A DNA stretch of 33,780 nt from Planctomycetia bacterium (GCA_005790605.1 SXUI01000065.1:1-33780); one strand, 5' to 3'; counted from the first letter of the stretch, positions 7,844 through 17,015 are shown. Notes: generated by a model not told the origin, from the letters alone. Program-made: numbers and translations.

Positions 7844-9604
7844 TCAACGACCGAGCGCGAGGAGTTGGTTGATCAACTCATCCGTTGTCGTGATCACTCG
7901 GCTCGCAGCGGAGTATCCGGTGCTTGCGAGGATCATGTTGATGAATTCTTGCGAGAGGTCGACATTGGAAAGCTCGAGCGCGCCGCCCACGAGCCGGCCC
8001 GTTCCGAAATCACGCGGCTTCGCAACGAGCGGCGTTCCTGAATTCGGTCCCGTGCGGAAGACATTGTCGCCGCCATCCACGAGACCCTCTGGGTTGGAGA
8101 ACTTCGCAAGCGCGATCTGACCAATCGCTCGGGTCAGTCCATTCGTGAAGGAGCCAGCGATGATGCCATCCTCGCCGATCGAGAAGTTGGCAAGGGTCCC
8201 GATCGAAGAACCATCTTGGTACACCGCGGCGAGATTTGACGCAGAGTCCGTCAAACTCGAGACGGAGTCCGCGCCCGAATTGAAGTCCATATTGACCGTC
8301 AAGGGCGAGACTGCACCATTCGTGCGCGTAATCGAGAACGCCTGATTTGTCGCGGAGAGGAATCGACCGCTTGCATCGAAGCTGACTTCGCCAAGTCCGA
8401 TCAAACGCGCCGCAGCATCGTTGTCGTTGCTCTCAGCCACAAACTGCCAAGTCGTTCCGCCGCTCGCTGAAGTTGCCTGCAACACGAAGGTCAGGTCGAT
8501 GGTGAGTGGCGTCCCAAGCGAGTCGTACACGACGAAGCTCGTGCGCACACTTTCACCAGTCGCGGAACCGGTCTTGGTAAGCACGAGTGGCTGACCGCTT
8601 CCTGCACCGGGTGTGGTCACGACGAAGTCTGCAGTTTCGAGCCCGAGTTCCTGCACCGTACCTTCGTTCCCTTGAATGACGAGCTGGCCCCCAGCGTTGA
8701 TCGAAACAGTGCCGCCAAGATTCGAGTTCGACCCGATCGCCGAGTTGTCGACGCCGAGAATGTCTTCGAGATACGAAGTGAAGTCACCAAGCGTTGTTCC
8801 AAATCCATCAGAGCCAGCAACCGCGGTTGCGCTAAACGCAAAGCTGTGCGTCTCAAGGTCCTTGCCGCCCTTCTCAACGCCGCTGAGCGTGATGACCTTT
8901 GGATTGGTTGAACTATCGAAGGCCATGACAAACCCGCCCGCGCCATCGGACATGTAGACATCCGTCGTGGTGAGATCAGTTGACGCATCGACCGGGATGG
9001 TGAGCGCCGCATCCGTAAACCATGCGCGGCCCTCATGCACCGAGCCCGTCGTTCCAACCGTTCCCGATGCATTCAGATTGCCGTTGAAAATCACATTACG
9101 ACTCGCCTCCGCGAGCGTCAGCGTTCCAACTGGAACGGAAAGCGGCACAAGGTCGCCCTCAATGACATTGAACTGTTCGTCCACGGAAAAACCCATGACG
9201 CGCGCGCCACTCTGCGTCACGAGTTCGTTCTGCGGATTGCGCACGAAGTTTCCCGAGCGGGTGAACGCGCGCGAACCAGCGACATCGACGATGAAGAATC
9301 CATCGCCCTCGATCGCCACATCGGTCGCCACGCCCGTCGCGCCAATCGCGCCATTGTTGAAATTTCGCTGCGTGCCGGCGATCGTGACGCCAAGTCCAAT
9401 CTGACCTGGGTTCGTGCCGCCGTTGTTTCCACTCGGCGCGCTCCCGAGGGAGAAGTTGCGGCTGAAGGTTGGCGTGAACTGGATCCGGTTCGACTTGAAC
9501 GCGGTGGTGTTCACATTCGAGATGTTGTTACCGATCACATCGAGCCTGCGAGAGTTCGAGATGAGTCCCGAGAGGCCAGTGAAGAGTGCGGTTGTTGATG
9601 CCAT
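7844..9604 (-). CDS. flgE: Flagellar hook protein FlgE
   Basis: The 586-residue protein has the axial-protein plan: an N-terminal heptad region with the flagellar rod/hook signature (SRRLDVIGNNISNVNTTAFK), the IEGDGFFIV turn after it, a long variable Ser/Thr/Gly-rich middle that would form the outer hook domains, and a C-terminal helix (QEFINMILASTGYSAASRVI). FlgE polymerises about 100-200 copies into the hook. The start at 9604 is chosen because GGAGG lies nine bases upstream and the product then begins as FlgE proteins do; a longer frame reaches 9700 with no family support. It is the last gene of the flagellar run, 31 bp after the TIGR02530-like gene. Confidence 0.95.
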   Translation of the reverse strand: MASTTALFTGLSGLISNSRRLDVIGNNISNVNTTAFKSNRIQFTPTFSRNFSLGSAPSGNNGGTNPGQIGLGVTIAGTQRNFNNGAIGATGVATDVAIEGDGFFIVDVAGSRAFTRSGNFVRNPQNELVTQSGARVMGFSVDEQFNVIEGDLVPLSVPVGTLTLAEASRNVIFNGNLNASGTVGTTGSVHEGRAWFTDAALTIPVDASTDLTTTDVYMSDGAGGFVMAFDSSTNPKVITLSGVEKGGKDLETHSFAFSATAVAGSDGFGTTLGDFTSYLEDILGVDNSAIGSNSNLGGTVSINAGGQLVIQGNEGTVQELGLETADFVVTTPGAGSGQPLVLTKTGSATGESVRTSFVVYDSLGTPLTIDLTFVLQATSASGGTTWQFVAESNDNDAAARLIGLGEVSFDASGRFLSATNQAFSITRTNGAVSPLTVNMDFNSGADSVSSLTDSASNLAAVYQDGSSIGTLANFSIGEDGIIAGSFTNGLTRAIGQIALAKFSNPEGLVDGGDNVFRTGPNSGTPLVAKPRDFGTGRLVGGALELSNVDLSQEFINMILASTGYSAASRVITTTDELINQLLALGR

Positions 9605-9635
9605 AAGAAAAACCTCCAAGTGTCGGAAGCAACTT

Positions 9636-10190
9636 CTACGCGGCGGACGCGCCACGCGAAGCGGAGCCCATACCAACGGGATCCGCGCTCTGTGCAGCAA
9701 GGTCTGTGCCAGTCATCGACTCGGCATCCGTTGCCGTTTCCCGCGCAAGAACGATCTGCTCTTGCACAGCAAGGGGCGTGAGCGCATGCAAGACAAGCAC
9801 TCGTGAGCCAGCGCTCGCGCTCCTTGCTCCGATGCGAATGGCGCAATCGATCGCTTCGAGCGCTGCACCAAGCGGCCGCTCCACGCTTCGAGTCGCTACA
9901 TCCGCGACGAACGGACCCTCATGCGTCACAATCAGCGCGCGGCGAAACCCTCGAGCCTCGGCCTGATCAAGGGCCTGCGCGATCTCTTCGAGTTCAGTCT
10001 GGTTGAGATCCGCGCCGCCACGCGCATCGACCGTGCGATGCGACTGCAGCTCTCCATCCCGTGCGAGCTCAAGCAATGCATCGAAGCCGCCGTCCGCGAC
10101 CGACACGCGTGCGGCACTCGACTTCCCAGAACTCGCCGGGCGAATCGCCGGTTCAAGCCTGCGCAAGAGTTGACGCGGATCAATCGTCAT
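9636..10190 (-). CDS. TIGR02530-like flagellar operon protein
   Basis: The 184-residue protein sits exactly between flgD and flgE, the position typical of the short flagellar operon family TIGR02530 (flg_new). The match is by position plus a central segment of the right style (DLNQTELEEIAQALDQAEAR, then RALIVTHEGPFVADVATRSV, then the AIDCAIRIG segment). Family members are small soluble proteins found only in flagellar operons; their function is not established. It lacks a signal peptide and membrane segments. It lies 15 bp after flgD. Confidence 0.75.
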   Translation of the reverse strand: MTIDPRQLLRRLEPAIRPASSGKSSAARVSVADGGFDALLELARDGELQSHRTVDARGGADLNQTELEEIAQALDQAEARGFRRALIVTHEGPFVADVATRSVERPLGAALEAIDCAIRIGARSASAGSRVLVLHALTPLAVQEQIVLARETATDAESMTGTDLAAQSADPVGMGSASRGASAA

Positions 10191-10205
10191 CGGGACTTCG
10201 GCGTG

Positions 10206-10691
10206 TTAGCCGCCACCGCCTGATGCTCCGCCACCACTCGAGCCGCCGCCAGTACCGCCCGTTGGAGTCGATGGCGTCGCAGGTGGCGAATCAATGAACT
10301 CAACATTGTCCATGGGCAGCAACCAACCAGTATTGAGCACCAGTCCCACGGAATCACCGTCTCGAATCACGCTTTGCACGGTTCCGCCAACGCGAATCGC
10401 GTCCTGCGTGAGCCCACTGACGCGCTTCCCGATGAGATTGCCAGCACTCGCGAGTTGGTTCTGGAACACGATGGCACCCAATCGCTCTTGCAATTGGATG
10501 TCGGTCTCGATCGATCGAATGGAGTTCAACTGTTCGAGCAACGCAGAAGAATCGCTCGGCTTGAATGGGTCCTGATTCGAAAGCTCCGTGAAGATGATTC
10601 TCATGAAGTCTTCACTACTGAGTTCGTTGAAGCGACTTGGCAAAGATGCGGTCGATCCGACTGCAGCGGCATTACTAGCGATTGCGCTCAT
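10206..10691 (-). CDS. flgD: Hook assembly scaffold protein FlgD (short form)
   Basis: The 161-residue protein has the conserved FlgD N-terminal half: SSEDFMRIIFTELSNQDPFK followed by the SSALLEQLNSIRSIET helix. FlgD caps the growing hook and controls FlgE polymerisation. A segment of about 55 residues follows (LIGKRVSGLTQ to NVEFID), which fits the Tudor-like fold, but the FnIII-like part of longer FlgD proteins is missing. The protein ends in a Pro/Thr then Gly/Ser tail. Its ATG overlaps the fliK stop by four bases (ATGA). It is probably expressed with fliK, the TIGR02530-like gene and flgE. Confidence 0.9.
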   Translation of the reverse strand: MSAIASNAAAVGSTASLPSRFNELSSEDFMRIIFTELSNQDPFKPSDSSALLEQLNSIRSIETDIQLQERLGAIVFQNQLASAGNLIGKRVSGLTQDAIRVGGTVQSVIRDGDSVGLVLNTGWLLPMDNVEFIDSPPATPSTPTGGTGGGSSGGGASGGGG

Positions 10692-12385
10692 GAGCGGGCT
10701 CCATTCAATAGTGCGGAGGCAAAGGAATCTGCGGTTTGAAGTGCGTCGGCTGCGCGCGCGCGAGTCCCAGACCCTGATCGAGCACCGTGGTCTTGACGAC
10801 CGCGCGACTCTCCGTGGGCACTGTCTTGGCGCGCTGACGACTGCTGTTGATTCGAACGATCTTGCGATGCGTCGTTGTGTGTGTTTGCTGCGATGGTCGC
10901 GCGCCGATCACCGGATGCCAGTGCGGCGCTCGCTTGTTCAGCATTCGCACCGCGCTGCAAGGTGGATGGGGTTGCGGTTCCTTCGACTTGCAACCGATCG
11001 ACATGCAAGCCCTGCGACTCAAGCGCGCCGCGCAACGCACCAAGGTGCATCTCAAGAATCGCGCGCGCCTCAGGCGTCGCTGCGCGGAAATCCACGCGAA
11101 CGCTTCCTTGATCCATCACCATCTTGACTTGCACCGCGCCTAGTTCGGGCGGATCAAGTCGAATCGAAAGTGTGCCGCCCCGCTGCTGCGTGAGTGCCGC
11201 GAGACCTCGCGCGACAAGTTTGCTGTTCGATTGCGCGGCAAGTTCGGGCGCGGGCGCGGAAGCCGCAGCAAACTCTGGCGCAAGGAGAACCGCCTGCGTC
11301 GCCTGAGGTGCGCTTGGTGAAGATTGGACCATTCCGATCTGTGAAGCGACGACTCCTGTGTTGGCGAGAGAAGGCGTCGAGGCCGCAGTGGCGCCGTTGG
11401 GCGACGCCTGCAACGGCATTGGCTCTGCTTCGATTGTCGTGACGGTCTCCGCTTGATTGGCGAGTGCGATTTGGCTTTCGACGGCGGTCAAGCGCGATGC
11501 AATCGCCTGCGCACTGGCGTTCCCGTTGGCCAGCGACGCGCCAATCCTAGAAGCTTCGTGAGCCGACGCATCCATCGCTGCTCGACCCGCCATTCGCGGC
11601 GACGGCAAGAAGGAATGCTCGAGGACCGAGAACGGCAACTCAAGCGCTGAGGCGGTTGAGAGCGCGCTCGTCGCGGCCTGCTTCGCGGTGTTCGGCTGTT
11701 GGGCGCGCGCGGCGGCGCTGGTGAAAGTGGAAGCCTGACTCGGTGAGGCAAGTTGCGGTCGAAGTGCCAATGCAAGTTGCAGCGCTTGCGTAGATTCCTT
11801 CGGCGAAAGTTGCAACTTGATTGGCTCAACCGAACTCAACGAGACGCCGCTCTCGGCGCGATCCACACTCGTCGAAGCGTCAGCTTGCACGGTTGCGAGG
11901 AATGGCGCTACTGAACTCGATTGCCCCTCGACGCTTTGCGACGCGACGCGTGCCTGCGACACCGCAGGAGACGACAAAGCGACGGTTGGGTTCGCACGGA
12001 CGGCTTCAATCTCTGCGGCCACATTGCCCGTCGCCGCTGCTTCAAGACTCGCTCGCGACTGCTGGGGAGAAAGAGTCGACTCTGTCCCGTTCTCGACGAC
12101 CGAATCAGGCTCGCGTGACGGATCACCACCATGCTCCGTAGACATTCGCGGCTCCGCGTCAGCCTGGGCGACCGCGCTCAAGGCATTTGAAGTGCCATCG
12201 CAAAGATCTTCGCGTGCGCTTCTCCGATGGCTTTCCTCGACCGTCTGGGCTTCCGTCACATCTTGAAACGCGCCGCGAAAATCACCGCGCGCATCCGCGG
12301 CCGGCGAAGTCGTAGGCGCAGAAACTGCACCCAGTCGGGCGGATCCTGCGGCAGCAAACGGAGAAGTTGGCGAGAAATCAACCAT
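10688..12385 (-). CDS. fliK: Flagellar hook-length control protein FliK
   Basis: The 565-residue protein is long, Ala/Ser/Gln-rich and of low complexity for about 400 residues, as expected for the ruler part of FliK. The conserved C-terminal domain is recognisable by the motif RLDPPELGAVQVKMVMDQG followed by VRVDFRAATPEAR and the LRGALESQGL segment. FliK measures the hook and switches export from hook to filament subunits. The tail is rich in Gln, Asp, Ser and Arg. Start is the ATG at 12385; a TTG at 12397 is possible. A strong sigma-54-type promoter and a hairpin lie in the 83-bp gap upstream. Confidence 0.9.
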   Translation of the reverse strand: MVDFSPTSPFAAAGSARLGAVSAPTTSPAADARGDFRGAFQDVTEAQTVEESHRRSAREDLCDGTSNALSAVAQADAEPRMSTEHGGDPSREPDSVVENGTESTLSPQQSRASLEAAATGNVAAEIEAVRANPTVALSSPAVSQARVASQSVEGQSSSVAPFLATVQADASTSVDRAESGVSLSSVEPIKLQLSPKESTQALQLALALRPQLASPSQASTFTSAAARAQQPNTAKQAATSALSTASALELPFSVLEHSFLPSPRMAGRAAMDASAHEASRIGASLANGNASAQAIASRLTAVESQIALANQAETVTTIEAEPMPLQASPNGATAASTPSLANTGVVASQIGMVQSSPSAPQATQAVLLAPEFAAASAPAPELAAQSNSKLVARGLAALTQQRGGTLSIRLDPPELGAVQVKMVMDQGSVRVDFRAATPEARAILEMHLGALRGALESQGLHVDRLQVEGTATPSTLQRGANAEQASAALASGDRRATIAANTHNDASQDRSNQQQSSARQDSAHGESRGRQDHGARSGSGTRARAADALQTADSFASALLNGARS

Positions 12386-12429
12386 AGAGAGCACCAAAGC
12401 CCCTTGCAGGGGGACTCGTCTCCGAAGGT

Positions 12430-12445
12430 TGCAATTGGAGTGCCT
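12430..12445 (-). promoter_or_regulatory. Sigma-54 (-24/-12) promoter upstream of fliK
   Basis: The minus strand reads AGGCACTCCAATTGCA. Against the consensus TGGCACG-N4-TTGC(A/T), the GG and GC pairs have the required ten-base separation, and only the first T and the G after CAC differ. With GC at 12432-12431, transcription should begin near 12419, about 35 bases before the fliK ATG. The -24 element overlaps the 3' arm of the hairpin at 12442-12462. rpoN and a sigma-54 activator are encoded in the window. Confidence 0.7.
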
Positions 12446-12462
12446 CGGCGCGAAGCCGAGGC
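12442..12462 (-). terminator. Hairpin after the MotE-like gene
   Basis: A perfect 8-bp stem, GCCTCGGC with GCCGAGGC, and a five-base loop start seven bases after the stop of the upstream gene. No T-run follows. It may end or slow transcription of the upstream segment, separating it from the fliK-flgD-flgE unit that has its own promoter immediately after. Confidence 0.5.
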
Positions 12463-12468
12463 GGTTCG

Positions 12469-13281
12469 TCAGCCCTTCACGCTCACGGGCGCGTTCGCAG
12501 CAGGCGCGTCCTGCGGTTGAGGCTTCGGAGGGGCAGCCGCCGCGGAGGCGGGTGTGACTGGGCTAGTTGGTGGCGCGGTTGGCTTTGACTTCGACGCTTC
12601 AGCTTGTTCACTCTCGAGTCCGAGAGAACGAAGCCTCTCAAGTAAGTCCGTTGCGATCTTCGCTTCTGACGCGGTCTTGAATGCCTTCAGCAGATTCGCA
12701 CTCTTCGTGCCGCTCATCGCGTCGAGGTATTTCACCGCTTGCTCCACTTTCCCACTCGCCACGAGTTCGAGAATCCAGTCTTTGCTCTGCTTGGGCGGCA
12801 TCCCTTCAAGCAGCTTGACTGCCTTCTTGAACTGCTCGCTCGTCTCACGCTGCTTTTCATCCGCGATCGCCTGCTCCCACGCCGTCCGACGCGCATCAAG
12901 CGCGTTCTCACGAGTCGCGACAGCATCTTCGCGCTCGCCGATTTTGTTCGCAAGGCGTACTTGCTCATCGTTGAGCGATTTCATCGCGAGTTGCGCGCGC
13001 TCCTCAAAGCGCTCGGAGGCCGCGATCTGCTCAACGCGCGTGAATGGCGCTTCGAGCAGTTTGCGATCTTCAGCCGCCACGCGTGCAGTCTCCTCTGCAA
13101 TCGCCGTTTCTTCAGCGAGCCGCGCCGCATCTTCCGTCGTGCTTGACGCGAGAATCGTCTTCAAAAGTTCGAACCGCTGCGTGTCCATCCGTCCGGTCTG
13201 CCAGAGCCAGCCCACAAATGCACCGAGCGCGATGAGGTTCGAGATCGCGAGGATGGAAAGGAGTCGCCAGAGCGTTTTCAT
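12469..13281 (-). CDS. MotE-like flagellar protein (membrane anchor plus coiled coil)
   Basis: The 270-residue protein starts with an uncleaved signal-anchor-like segment (about 6-28, ILAISNLIALGAFVGWLW). A long charged coiled coil follows (about 50-160, rich in Glu/Ala/Arg). Next is a compact helical segment (AVKLLEGMPPKQSKDWILEL) like the MgtE N-terminal fold found in MotE/FlbB proteins. The C-terminal 45 residues are Pro/Ala-rich. MotE in alphaproteobacteria is a periplasmic chaperone of the motor protein MotC; related genes next to fliJ/fliK in other phyla are less studied. It overlaps the fliJ stop by four bases. The call rests on position and architecture, not on a database match. Confidence 0.7.
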   Translation of the reverse strand: MKTLWRLLSILAISNLIALGAFVGWLWQTGRMDTQRFELLKTILASSTTEDAARLAEETAIAEETARVAAEDRKLLEAPFTRVEQIAASERFEERAQLAMKSLNDEQVRLANKIGEREDAVATRENALDARRTAWEQAIADEKQRETSEQFKKAVKLLEGMPPKQSKDWILELVASGKVEQAVKYLDAMSGTKSANLLKAFKTASEAKIATDLLERLRSLGLESEQAEASKSKPTAPPTSPVTPASAAAAPPKPQPQDAPAANAPVSVKG

Positions 13282-13736
13282 GAAGTTCCTTCCTGCTGCT
13301 TGCGTTGGGCAAGATCTGCGCCGAACTCATCAAGTTGGTCTCGTTCCTTCTTCTCCTCGGCACGACGCCATTCCGCCGCGCGCGCATCTCGGAGCATTTC
13401 CAACGCGCGACGCTCTTGCGCCGCGACAACCATTGCAGCCCGCGCAGCCTGCAGTCCTCGATCGAGCCCTGAGAGTTCGATGACCGTCCGCTGCGCCTTT
13501 CGGAAGAGGCCGAGTCCCGCATTCGCATGCTGACGAAGTTGCGTTGGGTCGATCGCGCCCACCATCGAACTCCGCCATGCTTCGCGGCTCAACTGGATCT
13601 CCGCCTGTCGCGCGCGAAGCCCTTCTTCTAGGCGAATGCGCATCGCATCGATGCGCGCAAAGGCCGCGCGCTTCTCTTCTTCGACCTGCATCCGGCGCTC
13701 AAGCGCGCGTTGGAGTTTGAAAATGAATCGTGCCAT
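13278..13736 (-). CDS. fliJ: Flagellar export protein FliJ
   Basis: The 152-residue protein is almost entirely charged coiled coil and begins in the FliJ manner (MARFIFKLQRALERRMQVEE). FliJ forms the central stalk inside the FliI hexamer and links it to FlhA, by analogy with the gamma subunit of F1-ATPase. It lies six bases after fliI and overlaps the MotE-like gene by four bases. Length and position are typical. Confidence 0.9.
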   Translation of the reverse strand: MARFIFKLQRALERRMQVEEEKRAAFARIDAMRIRLEEGLRARQAEIQLSREAWRSSMVGAIDPTQLRQHANAGLGLFRKAQRTVIELSGLDRGLQAARAAMVVAAQERRALEMLRDARAAEWRRAEEKKERDQLDEFGADLAQRKQQEGTS

Positions 13737-13742
13737 CGTGTC

Positions 13743-15140
13743 TTAGCGACGCGCTCGCGCGCCTCCGTTTGGTGTTGTCGTCGTATGCGCAGCCGGCGAG
13801 GCTCCAGTACTGCTACTGCGCAGCGCATCGGCGGCGAGCGAGAGCTCAATGAGCGATCGAAGCGACTGCGGGTACTCCGCACGCTCGTCGCGATCCTGCT
13901 TGAGGAACTGATCGATGTGTGGCTTCATGACAATCGCAGCGTCGACATCAGGGGACGCGCCCTTCTGATACGCCCCGATGGCGAGTAGTTCCTCCGCCTC
14001 TCGATGCGCAGACAGGAGCCGGAGCACATGACGCCGAGCCTGCGTATGCGCGGCATCCGAAACTTGATCCGCCACGCGAGAGATCGACTGCAGTGGATCA
14101 ATCGCGGGAAAGTGCGAGCGCTCAGCAAACTTGCGACTCAGAACGATGTGTCCGTCAAGAATGCCCTTCGCTGCATCGGCAATCGGCTCGGTGAAATCAT
14201 CGCCTTCCACAAGCACGGTGTAGAAGCCTGTGATGGAGCCACCCGACGCAAGCCGCCCCGCGCGTTCAAGGACACGCGGAAGCAGTGCGAAAACGCTCGG
14301 AGTAAATCCCTTCGTGGCTGGCGCTTCTCCCGCAGAAAGACCGATCTGTCGCTGCGCCTGCGCGAATCGCGTGATGGAATCGAGCATGAGAAGCACATCT
14401 TGCCCCTCGCCGCGGAAGTGCTCCGCGATCGAACAAGCCGCGAGCGCAGCCCGAACTCGCATGAGCGGAGTCTCGTCACCCGTCGCCACAACGACGACGC
14501 TCCGCGCCAGTCCGGCCTCACCAAGAACATGCTCAAGGAATTCAGGAACTTCACGGCCTCGCTCACCGATGAGCCCAATCACATTGACATCGGCATCTGT
14601 GCCGCGCGCGATCGAGCCTAAGAGTGTGCTCTTGCCAACGCCAGGACCCGCGAAGATCCCGATGCGCTGACCCTTGCCCACCGTCAGAAATGAATCAATC
14701 GCTCGCACACCAGTGGGAAGAGGATCGCGAATGACACCGCGCTCAAGCGGACCGGTTCTCGCTGGCCAAAGCGGCTGCGGCGAACCTGTGAGAATCGCGC
14801 CCTTTCCATCCAACGGTCGACCAAGTGCATCCACCACTCGTCCAAGCAACTGGCCTGAGACAGGGATCGAAGCGATCGGCCGCTCGCCGATCACCTTGAC
14901 GCCACTGCCAATACCATCCGCTTCACCGAGCAACATGACGAGCGCGCGCGGTCCGTCGAATCCGACAACTTCACCACGCGGGTGCTCTCTCCGAGTCGTG
15001 ACGGCAACGCGTACGAGCGATCCAACGGGCAAGGGCAGACTGTCAACGACGACCACGAGCCCTTTGACGGCCGCAACAGTGCCGACGATTTCTCGTGGTT
15101 CCACCGATGGCATCGCGGCACGGATCGCCGCGAGATTCAT
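13743..15140 (-). CDS. fliI: Flagellum-specific ATPase FliI
   Basis: The 465-residue protein is a complete type III export ATPase related to F1-beta. Walker A is GPGVGKST at 165-172. The GERGREV motif follows at about 192-198, then the Walker B segment VLLMLDSITRFAQAQRQIGL. The LAxGxxPATKG-like segment is seen as SAGEAPATKGF. Hexameric FliI unfolds and escorts export substrates at the base of the flagellum, with FliH as regulator and FliJ as stalk. The ATG at 15140 overlaps the fliH stop by four bases. The last 25 residues are Ala/Thr/Arg-rich and variable. Confidence 0.96.
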   Translation of the reverse strand: MNLAAIRAAMPSVEPREIVGTVAAVKGLVVVVDSLPLPVGSLVRVAVTTRREHPRGEVVGFDGPRALVMLLGEADGIGSGVKVIGERPIASIPVSGQLLGRVVDALGRPLDGKGAILTGSPQPLWPARTGPLERGVIRDPLPTGVRAIDSFLTVGKGQRIGIFAGPGVGKSTLLGSIARGTDADVNVIGLIGERGREVPEFLEHVLGEAGLARSVVVVATGDETPLMRVRAALAACSIAEHFRGEGQDVLLMLDSITRFAQAQRQIGLSAGEAPATKGFTPSVFALLPRVLERAGRLASGGSITGFYTVLVEGDDFTEPIADAAKGILDGHIVLSRKFAERSHFPAIDPLQSISRVADQVSDAAHTQARRHVLRLLSAHREAEELLAIGAYQKGASPDVDAAIVMKPHIDQFLKQDRDERAEYPQSLRSLIELSLAADALRSSSTGASPAAHTTTTPNGGARARR

Positions 15141-15907
15141 GTTGCATCCCCAGATGGAGGCGGCTGCGGAGTGGCTCGTCGATCGGGCATGGTCGTGCGC
15201 GGCGTGTCGCCAACCATCGCTTCTTGGATGCGACGAAACTGCGTCGTCAGTGTCGCGTCGACGGAGCCTTCGGGCGTAGTCACCAGAATGCCGCCGCGAC
15301 CGACCGATTCTTGTTGCTCGAGACGTACCGAAGGATTTCCACCAACAACGGAGATGAGCGCGGGCAACTCGCGCTCAAGAATCGCGTAATCGTCGGGGTG
15401 ACATCGAACGACGAGAGTGGTGGCCTTCGAGACAAGCGCGATCGCCGCCTCGACTTGCCGAACGACCGCCCAATCATCCACAGCCACCGCGGTCCGCGCG
15501 GCCTTCTCAGCGATCATGACCGCAAGCGCCGCGAGGTCTCGCTCGGCCTCCTGCATCCGCTCCTCGCGCACCGATTGCCAGCGAACCAGTTCCTTCACAT
15601 ACGCCGTCGAAAGTGCCTCAAACCGCGCATTCCACTCGACTCGCGCGGCCTCATGACCCGCGCGCTCACCCGCCGCAAGTCCATCGCTCTCACCTTTGGC
15701 AAACCCCTTCGCGAGACCTTCGGCGTGCGCCCGCTTCCGCTCGACATCCACAATCTGCACGGCGTCGATGCGAGCCTGTGCGACCAATCGCTCGGCTTCG
15801 AGTCGCGCCGCGCGAAGCGTTTCTTCCGCGCCGCGACGAAGATCGGTGAGATCGAAGGCGCCACACGCGAGGTTGACGCTCTTAGATTGTTGCTTGATGA
15901 CGCTCAT
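15137..15907 (-). CDS. fliH: Flagellar assembly protein FliH
   Basis: The 256-residue protein has the FliH plan. An N-terminal helical part (LRAARLEAERLVAQARIDA) is followed by the repeated GxxxG/AxxxG pattern (about 66-86) that marks this family. The C-terminal half resembles the V/A-ATPase E-subunit (ALAVMIAEKAARTAVAV, then VRCHPDDYAIL, then GRGGILVTTPEGSVDATL). FliH holds FliI in check and docks it to the export gate. It ends in a short Pro-rich tail. It lies 41 bp after fliG. Confidence 0.93.
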   Translation of the reverse strand: MSVIKQQSKSVNLACGAFDLTDLRRGAEETLRAARLEAERLVAQARIDAVQIVDVERKRAHAEGLAKGFAKGESDGLAAGERAGHEAARVEWNARFEALSTAYVKELVRWQSVREERMQEAERDLAALAVMIAEKAARTAVAVDDWAVVRQVEAAIALVSKATTLVVRCHPDDYAILERELPALISVVGGNPSVRLEQQESVGRGGILVTTPEGSVDATLTTQFRRIQEAMVGDTPRTTMPDRRATPQPPPSGDAT

Positions 15908-15948
15908 CGGAACCTCGTCTCACGGCGTGCGCGGCAATCACGCGCGAA

Positions 15949-16989
15949 TCAGACCACGACATCCTTCTCGCCACCGCGACCAGAGATGATGATCTCGCCC
16001 GCGTCCTCAAGTCGACGCACGATGTCAACAATCCGCTGCTGCGCAGCTTCAACATCGGACATGCGAACCGGCCCCATGAACTCCATGTCATCGCGCACCG
16101 CCTCCGCGGCGCGGCTCGACATGTTCGTGAAGATCTTCGACTTGAGGTCGTCACTCGCGGTCTTGAGTGCCATGCACAACTCAGAGTTGTCCACTTCCTT
16201 CAGCACGGTCTGGATGCCCTTGTCATTGACATTGAGGATGTCCTCGAACACGAACATGCGACGACGAATGTCCTCGACGAGATCGGGGTCTTCGCTTTCG
16301 ACGCCCTGCATGATCGTGCGTTCCGTCGCGCGATCCACGAGGTTGAGGATTTCGGCGACGGTTTCAACACCACCCACTTTTTCCATGGAGGAAGAAATCA
16401 TGTTAGAGAGCCGGCTCTCAAGCGCAGCCTCCACTTCTCGCACGACCTCTGGATTCGTCTGCTCCATGTTGGCGACGCGCCGCACAACCTCAACCTGCTT
16501 TTGCGGCGGAAGTCCAACGAGGATCTCACTCGCCTTGTGATGCGCGAGGTGACTCACGATCAGCGCGATCGTCTGCGGGTGCTCATCCTGAATGAAAGTG
16601 AGCAGGTTGCCGCTCTCCGCGCGCTGCAAGAAGGAGAACGGCGTGCGCTGGACCTGGGTTTGGATTTGCTGAATGACTTTGTCAGCAAGCTTCGGGTCAA
16701 GCGAATTCTTGAGGAGTGTCTTGGCATAGTCGAGTCCACCTTCACGGAGATACCCCTGCGCCATCGCGAGGGAATAGAACTCACTGATCACTTGCTGTCC
16801 GAGTTCTCGCGGCACATCACCGAGACTCGCCAAGGCGCGCATGACTTCTTCGACTTGCTCTTGCGGAAGTTCTCGCAGGATCGATTGCGCCGAGCCCTCT
16901 TCGAGCATGAGCAGCAAGATCGCACACTTGACGGTGCCATCAAGTTCTTCCATGGACTTCTGAGGCTTGAGCGTAGTAGTTCGCGCCAT
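15949..16989 (-). CDS. fliG: Flagellar motor switch protein FliG
   Basis: The 346-residue protein matches FliG in full. The N-terminal domain (KCAILLLMLEE) binds FliF, the middle domain holds the EHPQ motif (DEHPQTIALIVSHL), and the C-terminal domain has the charged torque helix (MFVFEDILNVNDKGIQTVL, then SDDLKSKIFTNMSSRA). FliG sits on the MS ring and turns ion flow into rotation. Start is the ATG at 16989. It follows fliF by 26 bp, so the two are probably co-translated and assembled together. Confidence 0.97.
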   Translation of the reverse strand: MARTTTLKPQKSMEELDGTVKCAILLLMLEEGSAQSILRELPQEQVEEVMRALASLGDVPRELGQQVISEFYSLAMAQGYLREGGLDYAKTLLKNSLDPKLADKVIQQIQTQVQRTPFSFLQRAESGNLLTFIQDEHPQTIALIVSHLAHHKASEILVGLPPQKQVEVVRRVANMEQTNPEVVREVEAALESRLSNMISSSMEKVGGVETVAEILNLVDRATERTIMQGVESEDPDLVEDIRRRMFVFEDILNVNDKGIQTVLKEVDNSELCMALKTASDDLKSKIFTNMSSRAAEAVRDDMEFMGPVRMSDVEAAQQRIVDIVRRLEDAGEIIISGRGGEKDVVV

Positions 16990-17015
16990 AGCGTGGGTGC
17001 TTCCTCAGGCTTGTT

